Source: Streptomyces harbinensis (lineage in GTDB: Bacteria; Actinomycetota; Actinomycetes; Streptomycetales; Streptomycetaceae). From it: a stretch of DNA of 39,985 bases. Both the position numbers and the translations under genes were made by a program. The notes under the pieces were generated by a model. The model saw nothing but the letters and a program-made list of their open reading frames with translations, had not been told where the DNA came from and searched no databases. Positions 30,483 through 38,302 of the stretch are shown here, one piece after another. The stretch covers positions 1 to 39,985 of the forward strand of contig NZ_FPAB01000016.1 in NCBI RefSeq assembly GCF_900116145.1, in the 5' to 3' direction. Position 1 is the first letter of the stretch. Every line of letters starts with the position of its first letter.

Positions 30483-31717
30483 GAGATCTCCCGTGCGAGT
30501 GCGCGCATGCCGACTGCCTGGTCTGACTTGGGCGCGTAGTCGAGCAGCGGCTTCTTCACCCGTACTGCTTCCTTCTGCTCCTTGAGGTCGCCGATCAGGC
30601 CGACAACCCGTGGATCCTTTATGTCCATCCACGCCTCCAGGGAGGAGGTGGCGATGTAGCCGCGCCGGGAGTCGTAGTGGTTGACGACGATGCCGAGGTA
30701 GTCGACCTCGAGGGCGAGGTCGTTGCGGAGGTCTTCGATCTGGCTGGTGAGGAGGCCGTAGGCATCTGCGGAGCTGTCTTCCGCCTGCACGACGATCAGG
30801 GCTCCCGAGGAGCCGAGCTGCTCGTTGGAGCGGCGTCGGCCGTAGTACACGGCGGCGTCCATGCTCAGGCCGAGGCTGGGTGGGCAGTCGACGATGATGA
30901 CGTCGTAGTCGGATTCGACTGCGGTGAGTGCCCGCTCGAGGGCGGCTTCGCGGGCGCGGACCCCGGCGAGCTTCACGTCGAGGAGAAACGCGTCGTTGCA
31001 GCTGGGCAGGAGCTTCAGTCGGCCGCCGAAGCGGTCGCCTTCGATCGGGACGATCAGGTCCCGCAGATGCCCGGCCGGCTCACCGGCCATGTGCTTGGTG
31101 AGGCTGTCGCCCTCCATCGGCAGCGGTTCGTGCCCGAGCTGCTGCGTGAGATGGCATTGCGGGTCAAAATCCACCAACAGGACCCGGAGCCCCAGGCCGG
31201 GCAGATCCTCCAGCTCGAGGGGATCGGTACTGCCCGCCTCGCGCAGCGCAGCCGCGAAGTGCTTGGAGACCCGCACCGGGTGGAGGCTCTCCTGCCCCTC
31301 GGACATGGCCTCGCCGACGCCTGCAGTGATCGCGGTCTTGCCCACGCCTCCCTTCTGGTTGCAGACGATGATGCGCCGCGGGATCTCGGGACGCTGCACA
31401 TCCGGGGCCGGGTTGGCATGCAGCCATACCTGGACGGCCTGCGCGAGCCCTTGGATGAGGGAGACCTTGCGGTCGGCCGCCACCTTCTTGAAGGTGTCCC
31501 ACTGCCCGGGCGGAAGCCAGGTGGAGAACGAGTCCGCGCCGGCGGTGTCGACGGGGGAAGGGGAGGAGGCGAGGCCGCACCACTGGGTGACGCCCTGCTC
31601 GACGGCGGTCTGGATTTCGATACCGAGCTGTGCGGAGCGGATCTTGAGGTCTTGCCAGATCCACCCGGGCAGCTTGGAGACGACCTTCTCGCGGTCGCTG
31701 GCGGATGGGGTAGCCAT
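30479..31717 (-). CDS. parA: ParA-family partition ATPase with N-terminal tandem RHH-like repeats
   Basis: A 412-aa ParA. The deviant Walker A is KGGVGKT (residues 122-128), the switch II-like motif is VDFDPQ, and the Walker B-like stretch is VIIVDCPP. The first 110 residues hold two similar blocks (LPGWIWQDLKIRSAQLG... and LPPGQWDTFKKVAADRK...), each of ribbon-helix-helix shape, likely for operator binding. ParA forms dynamic gradients on the nucleoid to move plasmids. The gene has a TAAGGT hexamer 6 nt before ATG 31717 and no clear Shine-Dalgarno, which suggests a leaderless mRNA. parB overlaps its end. Confidence 0.93.
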   Translation of the reverse strand: MATPSASDREKVVSKLPGWIWQDLKIRSAQLGIEIQTAVEQGVTQWCGLASSPSPVDTAGADSFSTWLPPGQWDTFKKVAADRKVSLIQGLAQAVQVWLHANPAPDVQRPEIPRRIIVCNQKGGVGKTAITAGVGEAMSEGQESLHPVRVSKHFAAALREAGSTDPLELEDLPGLGLRVLLVDFDPQCHLTQQLGHEPLPMEGDSLTKHMAGEPAGHLRDLIVPIEGDRFGGRLKLLPSCNDAFLLDVKLAGVRAREAALERALTAVESDYDVIIVDCPPSLGLSMDAAVYYGRRRSNEQLGSSGALIVVQAEDSSADAYGLLTSQIEDLRNDLALEVDYLGIVVNHYDSRRGYIATSSLEAWMDIKDPRVVGLIGDLKEQKEAVRVKKPLLDYAPKSDQAVGMRALAREIS

Positions 31718-31723
31718 GAACAG

Positions 31724-31729
31724 ACCTTA
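31724..31729 (-). promoter_or_regulatory. -10 hexamer of parA (leaderless type)
   Basis: The reverse strand reads TAAGGT, 6 nt before the parA ATG. Confidence 0.4.
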
Positions 31730-31762
31730 CTAACGGTGGCGGTTGAGTCCAGGATTAACACG

Positions 31763-31960
31763 TTACCAAGGAAGGCCACGTGAGTTGCCGAGATGTCCCA
31801 TCCGAAAGAGGGCGTCCTCGTCGGGCGCCAGCGAGGCGGTCACGTACACCTCCTCGGCAAGCCGCCGCAGTGGCGGCGCGAAGCAGCCACGTGACGCCGG
31901 CCTGGCCAGCCGCCAGAAGTCTTCGGCGTGACACCGAGGAGCTGAGGTGCCATCAGAGCG
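31763..31960 (-). pseudogene. Coding-like open frame without a start codon
   Basis: A 65-codon frame on the minus strand between two stops reads ...RRLAEEVYVTASLAPDEDALFRMGHLGNSRG... It has no start codon or ribosome site near its left part. It may be the end of a decayed gene. The surrounding 31718-32326 holds no convincing gene; the right half is less GC-rich and contains CCCATTCA twice. Confidence 0.25.
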
Positions 31961-32326
31961 TCACCGTCGGCGTCTGGTTGCGTGACCTCCGCCACACTCC
32001 GACCCAGTGATTGGCATATGCCCCGCAGCAGATAGGTGAGCACCGGGTTTCCCATTCATCACACGAGAGACCTGTTTCTCCAGGTCAGAACCGTTCGATA
32101 CAGGGTTCGCACATGCTGCCGGGTCACGGCCCATTCATGTGTACGGAGGCATATTGCGCGATAGCGGAGCACAGAGTTCCGCATCTCGTCGAAGTGTGCT
32201 TCAACGATTGGCTACTCAATGCGCTTGGCTGACTATCGAGGGCCACTCAGTCCTCCGGCGTGCACCCCCCAACACCCCGCGCAGGCACGCTGCTTAACCA
32301 CATTCCCTGAGAGGAACCAGCAGGAC

Positions 32327-32524
32327 GTGAGCCTCGCTTTCACCAACACCGCCCTGGCCGCCATCGCGGCACGGCTGGTATTCCCGGACATCAAGGCCCT
32401 CGCGTGGTGGTCAATCGGCGCCGGGGTGCGCCTCGGCATCATCCTGCTCCGGCGTCGCCAGCTCTGGCAGGCCAGCCGGTGCCACTCCACCTCCCACGCC
32501 TATCACATCAAGGGGGCAGCGTGA
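32327..32524 (+). CDS. Small membrane protein before the sigma factor
   Basis: A 65-aa protein with a hydrophobic segment around WWSIGAGVRLGIILL and a basic end. GTG 32327 has GAGAGGA upstream (spacing about 10). Its stop overlaps the sigma-factor GTG (GTGA at 32521-32524), which suggests coupling. Function unknown. Confidence 0.55.
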   Translation: MSLAFTNTALAAIAARLVFPDIKALAWWSIGAGVRLGIILLRRRQLWQASRCHSTSHAYHIKGAA

Positions 32525-33087
32525 CCAGCGACCACATCGCCGATCTCCCCCTGGTGGACCTTCCCGCGGCCTTCGTGGCCTTCCACGAGCAGCACTACCC
32601 CGGCTACTGCGAATACGCCAAGCTTCACCTCGGCAACGAGACCGAGGCTATGGACCTCGTCGACGACCTGTTCACGCATCTCGCCGAGAACTGGGCCAGC
32701 CTCATGGCCACCGCCGCGCCGGCGGCCGAGGTCTGGGCGCTGCTGAAGATCATCGTCGTCGCTCAGCTGGACGCCCGCGGCAGCAGGTCGGCGATGCCGG
32801 AAACCGCCGCATTCCGCAGGGTCGCCCGCGAAGTCCTGGACCGCACTCGCGGAGAGTTCGAGCTGATGGAAAGCAGCATCGGCCTCTACACCGCGATCGC
32901 CGCCCTCCCCGACCGTCACTTCGACGTTGTCGTCCTGCGGTACGTCCTGGGCTACCCCACCCCGAGGGCCGCCACCATCATGGGCATCGAGGAGACGACC
33001 GTCCGCACCTACGTGCACCAGGCACGCCGCAAGCTCGCGCGGGACATCGGCCTCGACGACCGGCACCACCTCACCGATCCCGCATGA
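32521..33087 (+). CDS. ECF-type sigma factor
   Basis: A 188-aa protein. The first half fits sigma region 2 (PAAFVAFHEQHYPGYCEYAKLHL...EAMDLVDDLFTHLAENW). The second half has a region-4 HTH (AIAALPDRHFDVVVLRYVLGYPTPRAATIMGIEETTVRTYVHQARRKLAR). Such sigma factors direct RNA polymerase to specific promoters. GTG 32521 overlaps the membrane gene stop and has GGGGG-rich DNA upstream. The 256-aa protein that follows is probably its regulator or partner. Confidence 0.85.
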   Translation: MTSDHIADLPLVDLPAAFVAFHEQHYPGYCEYAKLHLGNETEAMDLVDDLFTHLAENWASLMATAAPAAEVWALLKIIVVAQLDARGSRSAMPETAAFRRVAREVLDRTRGEFELMESSIGLYTAIAALPDRHFDVVVLRYVLGYPTPRAATIMGIEETTVRTYVHQARRKLARDIGLDDRHHLTDPA

Positions 33088-33101
33088 GCAGGAGGACCCC
33101 G

Positions 33102-33872
33102 ATGAACACACCCACCACCAACGACTTCCTCGAAAACGCCCGCCTCCTGCCCACCGTCACCCAGGCCGATGTCGTCGCGTCCCGCGAGCGCATCCGCCGC
33201 AGGGTCTCGGACAAGCTCTGGCGCCAGGCGCTACACGACCACGCCCACAGCTCCCCGAACGGGGATCCCGCCGGCCGCCAGGACGACCACCCCCCGGGCG
33301 CCATCCGGTCAGCGATGGCCGTCTCCGAACACGCCGCCGACGACCTGCGCCAGATCTGCTCCATGGTCCTGCGCGACCTGACAACCGCCCGGAAGCTGGC
33401 CGGCCTCGTCAACAACGCCCGCATCGAACCCGACGGCGCCCTCGCCTTCGCCTGCCTCCTCCACCTCGCCGGCCGCAGTGAAGCCGCACAGTTCTGGTGG
33501 CAGTTCACCGCCGGCGCCGGCCAGCCCACCGCGGCCCTGTGCCTTTTCCTCCTTCACCTCCACCGCGGCGACATCCGCGACGCAACCCACTGGGCCGCCC
33601 AGGCCACCGCCATGGACGACAGCCAGGACCGCTTCTACTCCGCCACCGGCCCCACCCACACCCTCTACTGCAGCGGCTACACCACCGTCGAGTCCATGCT
33701 CCTGCGCACCAGGGCCGCCCTCGTTGACAAGGCCACCGATCCGGACCGCTGCCCGGGCCCTGCCCTCGCTGACGCCGTGCAGCAGCTGGTCGTCACCCCG
33801 GACATCGACTTCGGCGACATTCCACGAGCCGACCCGAGGATCGCCGACCACCTCGACGCCGCCTCCGCCTGA
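33102..33872 (+). CDS. Helical protein following the sigma factor (possible regulator)
   Basis: A 256-aa protein with a long N-terminal helix-rich stretch (TQADVVASRERIRRRVSDKLWR) and TPR-like helices (FACLLHLAGRSEAAQFWWQF; LCLFLLHLHRGDIRDATHWAAQA). ATG 33102 has AGGAGG 7 nt upstream; ATG 33084 is in the same frame but lies at the end of the sigma gene without a site. It may modulate the sigma factor, but no anti-sigma motif is visible. Confidence 0.65.
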   Translation: MNTPTTNDFLENARLLPTVTQADVVASRERIRRRVSDKLWRQALHDHAHSSPNGDPAGRQDDHPPGAIRSAMAVSEHAADDLRQICSMVLRDLTTARKLAGLVNNARIEPDGALAFACLLHLAGRSEAAQFWWQFTAGAGQPTAALCLFLLHLHRGDIRDATHWAAQATAMDDSQDRFYSATGPTHTLYCSGYTTVESMLLRTRAALVDKATDPDRCPGPALADAVQQLVVTPDIDFGDIPRADPRIADHLDAASA

Positions 33873-33877
33873 CCGCC

Positions 33878-33902
33878 GGGGCCCGCCTCACCAGCGGGCC
33901 CC
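33878..33902 (+). terminator. Terminator hairpin
   Basis: GGGGCCCGC (33878-33886) pairs with GCGGGCCCC (33894-33902). Confidence 0.6.
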
Positions 33903-34033
33903 ATGCCTTCACGGCCCTTGGGCGCCGCAGGCAGCGCGGTGGTTGTCAACATCGGTCCGGACCCCTCACCGATTCGAGGGCCCCTTCCGCCAAGCCGCCG
34001 ACATCAGTAAGCATCAGCCGCTATCTCTGATGG

Positions 34034-34711
34034 GTGATCAAGAACCTCTCCCGCATCGCCACCGCAGTGGCGCTCGCCCTCCTGCCGGCGACGATGCTCA
34101 CGCCCGCCCACGCCGCCGACACTCCCACGGCCGCCGAGACCCTGCCCCTCGCGCAGGCCATCAACCGCCTGCCCATCGCCGACGAGATCCGCGACGGATA
34201 CAGCCGCGACAAGTTCAAGCACTGGAACGCCGGGGAGATCCGCGGGGACGGTTGCGACACCCGCAAGGAAGTCCTCATCCACGAGGCCATCGAGCCGCCC
34301 ACCATCGGCCCCAACTGCTCCCTCACCGGCGGCACCTGGTGGTCGTACTACGACGAGGTCACCGTCACCGAAGCCGGCCAGCTCGACATCGACCACATGG
34401 TGCCGCTGGCCGAAGCATGGGATTCCGGCGCGCACGCGTGGACGGCCCAGAGGCGGGAGGCGTACGCGAACGACCAGGGCGCGGAGGAGAGCCTGCTGGC
34501 GGTGACGGGGACGACGAACCGCTCCAAGGGTGACAAGGACCCGGCGGAATGGTTGCCGCCGGCACCGGGAGCGCTGTGCCGCTACCTGTCCGAATGGACT
34601 GGCACCAAGCTGCGCTGGGACCTGACTGCCGACGAGACCGAGCAAGCCCGTCTGGCCGACCTCGCGGACGAGTGCACCGACACCGTCGTCACTTACGAGC
34701 CGGCTCCCTGA
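34034..34711 (+). CDS. Secreted HNH-type nuclease (DUF1524/GmrSD-like)
   Basis: A 225-aa protein with an export signal (IATAVALALLPATMLTPAHA, cleavage near AHA|AD). The mature part carries LDIDHMVPLAEAWDSGA (His at residue 121) and later TNRSKGDKDPAEW. This is the DH...N-x-x-KG-x-x-x-P-x-x-W pattern of HNH nucleases in the DUF1524 group. Exported nucleases of this type are common in Streptomyces. GTG 34034 has no clear ribosome site; a TATCTC hexamer 6 nt upstream may give a leaderless start. A strong terminator follows (34723-34757). Confidence 0.85.
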   Translation: MIKNLSRIATAVALALLPATMLTPAHAADTPTAAETLPLAQAINRLPIADEIRDGYSRDKFKHWNAGEIRGDGCDTRKEVLIHEAIEPPTIGPNCSLTGGTWWSYYDEVTVTEAGQLDIDHMVPLAEAWDSGAHAWTAQRREAYANDQGAEESLLAVTGTTNRSKGDKDPAEWLPPAPGALCRYLSEWTGTKLRWDLTADETEQARLADLADECTDTVVTYEPAP

Positions 34712-34722
34712 GCAGGCCGACC

Positions 34723-34757
34723 GGGGCCGTGGCGGACGAGATGTCCGCCACGGCCCC
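34723..34757 (+). terminator. Strong terminator hairpin
   Basis: A perfect 15-bp stem (34723-34737 with 34743-34757) has a 5-nt GAGAT loop. Confidence 0.75.
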
Positions 34758-34886
34758 GCTCGGCAATGACCAATCGGTGGACCCCGGGAAGGACGTCGAC
34801 AAGAGCGGGTTTCCCCATTCAAACAAATGGCTGATAGGTGTTCGATGAATTCGGTTATGCGGGGTTCCATTGTCAGTGGCCGTTCT

Positions 34887-34892
34887 TAGCCT
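34887..34892 (+). promoter_or_regulatory. -10 hexamer TAGCCT of a leaderless promoter
   Basis: TAGCCT ends 6 nt before GTG 34899, and there is no ribosome site, so transcription should begin at the GTG. The stretch before it is AT-richer than its surroundings. Confidence 0.55.
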
Positions 34893-34898
34893 GAATAG

Positions 34899-36239
34899 GT
34901 GGCTAACGGCGTATGGCACACCGAATACGGAATCGAGATCAACCTGTCCCGCCGGGACCTCGGGCACCCTGACCGTCCCGGTCTCCTCGACGAGATCCTC
35001 ACCCCGACCTCGCAGCGCAACTCCCAGCTCCTCGAATGCCTCGCGCACCACTACGGCTCCCCGTGCGAGTCCGAGCGGGGCGGCAAGTCGCCGTGGATGT
35101 TCGTCCGCCGGGGCCGCGCCGGCAGCAGCAGACCACTGGTCGCAGCCCACCTCCCGGTCACGCACAAGCCCACCCCGGGGGAGAGCGACCAGCACAAGGC
35201 CATGAAGGAACGGGTCGTCACCACCGCGGCGCGTAACGGCCTGCAGGCCGACACCGAGGTCCGCGCGGCGAACGGGAGGACCATCTCCGACGCTGTGGTC
35301 ACCGGCCCGGACGGGCAACGCATCGGATGGGAGATCCAGTTCTCCCCCCTGGGAGCCAGCGGCGTGCGAAGCCGCACCGCGAAGACGCTGGGCAACGGCG
35401 TCTTCCCGCTGTGGGTGGCCAAAGACCCCACCGCCCACCTCATCGACCGGGCCCCCTGGGCGCGCATCAACGACACCCCCTGGCGGGACATCCGGGACGG
35501 CCAGCACCTCCCCGTCCGCGGAGGCTTCCGCCGCTTCCAGATCTGGCGCTGCACACCCCGCGACCCCCGCCCCTGCCCCGACGGGAAAGGCCAGTGCGAC
35601 AACATCCACACCGCCTGGTCCCTGCCCGCCGTGTGCGTCCCCGAGGAGAAGACCCCGTTCATCGACACCCTGGTCGTGCGCAGCGCCACCGGTGAGCACG
35701 TGCCCGTCTTCGTCCCCTCCCGCGCCGACGGGCGCGCCGGCAGCTACATGTGGGTGCCCGCCGCCGACCACCAGCAGTGGATCGACTACTGCGGCGAGGA
35801 CCTCACCCCCCGCCCTTCCCAGCCCGGCACCGACCCCGACGACGTCATCACCTTCACCGAGGACGACATCGACTACACCTGCCGCTGGGGCCAAGAGACC
35901 GAGACCCGCGCGCGAACCAGCCCTCGCCCCCGCCGGGACACCGGCCAGTCCATCGGCCGCACCTTCAACCCCGCCACGCACCTCACCGTCATCCCTACCC
36001 AACGCGCCACCAGCACCGTCACCTTCTCCCGGATGACCTCCGCGCAACGCGCTGCAGCGGCAGCCATCCACCGCTGCCAACCCTGGGAACTGGGCCTGTG
36101 CAACGGCTGCTCCGCCCTCATGCGCCGCCACGGAACCAACGCAGCGATCTTCTGCGATACCTGCCGCCGCACCCTCAACAACCGGGTGCCATCCCAAGCC
36201 GGCCCCTTTCGGGAACAACCTGCCGTGCCGATGCGATGA
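34899..36239 (+). CDS. CoiA-like nuclease domain protein
   Basis: A 446-aa protein. SDQHKAMKERVV...ISDAVVTGPDGQRIGWEIQFSP shows the CoiA/restriction-endonuclease-like core, with Asp131 and Glu145-x-Gln147 as probable metal ligands. A zinc-type CDTC lies near the C-terminus (CNGC...CDTC). The N-terminal 100 residues are basic with no recognised domain. It probably cuts or processes DNA taken up or transferred. It is transcribed from its own leaderless-type promoter. Confidence 0.7.
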   Translation: MANGVWHTEYGIEINLSRRDLGHPDRPGLLDEILTPTSQRNSQLLECLAHHYGSPCESERGGKSPWMFVRRGRAGSSRPLVAAHLPVTHKPTPGESDQHKAMKERVVTTAARNGLQADTEVRAANGRTISDAVVTGPDGQRIGWEIQFSPLGASGVRSRTAKTLGNGVFPLWVAKDPTAHLIDRAPWARINDTPWRDIRDGQHLPVRGGFRRFQIWRCTPRDPRPCPDGKGQCDNIHTAWSLPAVCVPEEKTPFIDTLVVRSATGEHVPVFVPSRADGRAGSYMWVPAADHQQWIDYCGEDLTPRPSQPGTDPDDVITFTEDDIDYTCRWGQETETRARTSPRPRRDTGQSIGRTFNPATHLTVIPTQRATSTVTFSRMTSAQRAAAAAIHRCQPWELGLCNGCSALMRRHGTNAAIFCDTCRRTLNNRVPSQAGPFREQPAVPMR

Positions 36240-36249
36240 CGGATCTCAG

Positions 36250-36273
36250 CCCGGGGCGCGGGCGCGCCCCGGG
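36250..36273 (+). terminator. Terminator hairpin between converging genes
   Basis: CCCGGGGCGC (36250-36259) pairs with GCGCCCCGGG (36264-36273). Confidence 0.6.
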
Positions 36274-36396
36274 ACGCCGATGACCGGCTTCGCCGGCAGA
36301 AGAGCGCGGCATCGCCTACCGGCCCGGCTCATCCGGGATCCCGCCCCGCTACCACGTGCGTGTGTGGCTTTTGTCCGACCCTGGGCGAGAGCGTGG

Positions 36397-36888
36397 TCAG
36401 AACTGCAGTCGGTTGTCGGCCAGCACGGTCTGGAGGCCGTCGATGAGGGCGGGCCGGGTCGCGCTCATGCTGATGTCCTGGAGCGCCGCTTCCCAGAGAT
36501 GGTCGGGGAGGTAGTCCATGTCCCACCGCAGGTGGCGCCAGCGGATCGCGATGGGGTCGTCCGGGTCCTCCGGGTCGTGTCCGAGAGCGCGCAGCCGGGT
36601 GGCCCACCGGTCGACGATGGCGAGGTCGTGACTGTCGGCGATGAGAGCCTGAATGTCGTCTCGGGTGACGTCGGCCGGTGTGGTGTCGCGTTCGCGGGCC
36701 ACCAGGTACAGGCCGGCGGCCAAGCCGGCGCCGCCGTTGGCCTTCGCGTCTCCGTCCCAGCCGAGGGTCGCGTCGGGCCACAGCTGCGCCAGGAGGTCGA
36801 TTGCCCGGTCCCAGGCGGCCTGCCAGAGTTCGGGCCCGTCGCCGCCCTCGTGCTGGAGGGCCCGGAGGTGGTCTATCACCAGAGTCAT
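36397..36888 (-). CDS. Hypothetical protein
   Basis: A 163-aa, mostly helical soluble protein (VIDHLRALQHEGG...WQAAWDRAIDLLAQLW). ATG 36888 has GGGAG about 9 nt upstream. No family was recognised. It is divergent from the RNA-ligase-like gene at 36982. Confidence 0.55.
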   Translation of the reverse strand: MTLVIDHLRALQHEGGDGPELWQAAWDRAIDLLAQLWPDATLGWDGDAKANGGAGLAAGLYLVARERDTTPADVTRDDIQALIADSHDLAIVDRWATRLRALGHDPEDPDDPIAIRWRHLRWDMDYLPDHLWEAALQDISMSATRPALIDGLQTVLADNRLQF

Positions 36889-36981
36889 GGCCTCATTCTC
36901 CCGCCGGCGGGCCTTGCCGAGGAGCAGGCCCGCCCTGGATCCTGCCGAGAACACGCTGACTTGAGGAGAAGGGGGGTCGTC

Positions 36982-37614
36982 GTGGAGGACTTCTTCGCGC
37001 GCCTGGAGAGCAGGGCTCATGCGTGGCCGGCTGGGCAGCGGGATCTGCACTGGCTGGTGATCCCGCCCGCCGAGGTCGCTCGCGAGCGGCTGTATGAGCC
37101 GTACCGTGAGCTGGCCGGCCAGCCCGGCCTCCACCCAGTGCGGCCGGAGTGGATGCACATCACCGTGCTCCACTCCGGGCCCGCGGCCGACGCGACGCCG
37201 GCCGAGGTCGACCGGACCCGCGCGGAAGTCGCGCGCCGCGCCGCCAGCATCGCCCCGTTCGACCTCACGCTGTCGCGGCCGGACGTCGGCAACTCGGCGA
37301 TCGAGAGCCGGGGTTATCCGGGGGCGCCGCTGCGCGCGCTGTGGGAGATGACGTGGGAGGCGCAGGTCTCGGTGGTCGGGGACCGGTGGCCGCGCATCCC
37401 GACGGCCTCGTATCCGCACCTGACGCACGCCTACGCCGGCGCCGACGGCCACCTGGCCGACCGCGGCGTGCTGAAGGTGTTGCTCTCGGATCTCCCGGGC
37501 GGCCTGGTGACGGTGCCGGTGGACATGCTGACGCTGGTGGCGGAGTGGCACGACCGCCGGGAGATCCGCTGGGAGGTGCTGGCCGAGGTGCCCCTGCTCG
37601 GGGGTGCCGGCTGA
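36982..37614 (+). CDS. 2'-5' RNA ligase-like (2H phosphoesterase) protein
   Basis: A 210-aa protein with the two HxT-type motifs of the 2H superfamily: HIT at His59-Thr61 and HLT at His146-Thr148. The fold acts on 2',5'-linked RNA or cyclic phosphates. GTG 36982 has AAGGGGGG about 5 nt upstream. The substrate is not known. Confidence 0.75.
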   Translation: MEDFFARLESRAHAWPAGQRDLHWLVIPPAEVARERLYEPYRELAGQPGLHPVRPEWMHITVLHSGPAADATPAEVDRTRAEVARRAASIAPFDLTLSRPDVGNSAIESRGYPGAPLRALWEMTWEAQVSVVGDRWPRIPTASYPHLTHAYAGADGHLADRGVLKVLLSDLPGGLVTVPVDMLTLVAEWHDRREIRWEVLAEVPLLGGAG

Positions 37615-37668
37615 CCGGCGGCCGTTCGCGCGGCAGCAAGCCCGCCCGCCCGGCTGCCGGAGCGTGGA

Positions 37669-38118
37669 TCAGGCGACCGGCACCGGCCGGGGAGGGCGCG
37701 GGGCAGGCGCCGACGCCGGGCGATACGCCTCCACGAGGTCCTGTGCCCACCGGGGAGTTGTCGGCGCGTCCTCGCCCCAGGCGCCGAGGCGCTGACGCCG
37801 GAGAGGCTCCAGCGCCTGCCCGGCATCGTCGCAGTAGAGCCCCTCCACGGAGAGGGATGTTGCCCACCACGTCTGCCCGGTGTGGTCGTAGGCGTACTGG
37901 CATTCCAGTGAGTCGACTCGGAGCAAGGGGCGATCGGGCCGGGCGCTCACCGACAGCAGGTTGCCCCATTCACCGCGGACGAGGGGGCCGTGGTGCGCCG
38001 CGAAGGTGAGGGTGAGGGTCTTCACGGGCTCGCTGATCTGGTCGCCGTCCGGGCCATGGATCTGCTCACCCTCAGCCCAGCTGGCGGCCGCTACCTCGGG
38101 CTGTTGTTGCTCTGTCAC
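37669..38118 (-). CDS. Hypothetical protein
   Basis: A 149-aa soluble protein with no recognised domain. GTG 38118 is preceded by GGTGGAG at short spacing, and the frame extends further upstream with low-quality sequence. It is convergent with the RNA-ligase-like gene and divergent from the exonuclease gene. Confidence 0.5.
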   Translation of the reverse strand: MTEQQQPEVAAASWAEGEQIHGPDGDQISEPVKTLTLTFAAHHGPLVRGEWGNLLSVSARPDRPLLRVDSLECQYAYDHTGQTWWATSLSVEGLYCDDAGQALEPLRRQRLGAWGEDAPTTPRWAQDLVEAYRPASAPAPRPPRPVPVA

Positions 38119-38302
38119 GTCTCCACCCCGTGCTCGGTCCCATAGACGTACAGCTGTATCCTCTCGCCCTCTCCGAGCCACGGCAACGTGCGCCGCCCAC
38201 CCGATCGGGCCGCTTCCCGCGAACACCGCCTTGGTTGTCAGCGCGCCCCGCTACGGTCAGGAGAGCTCATCACGCCAGCAGCAGGAGGAGGACGCGAGGA
38301 CC

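Noticed and set aside
31840..32055. 71-aa minus-strand frame upstream of parA
   Set aside because: Its first part looks plausible but it ends in low-quality Arg-rich sequence and has no ribosome site; reported only as part of the unresolved non-coding region.
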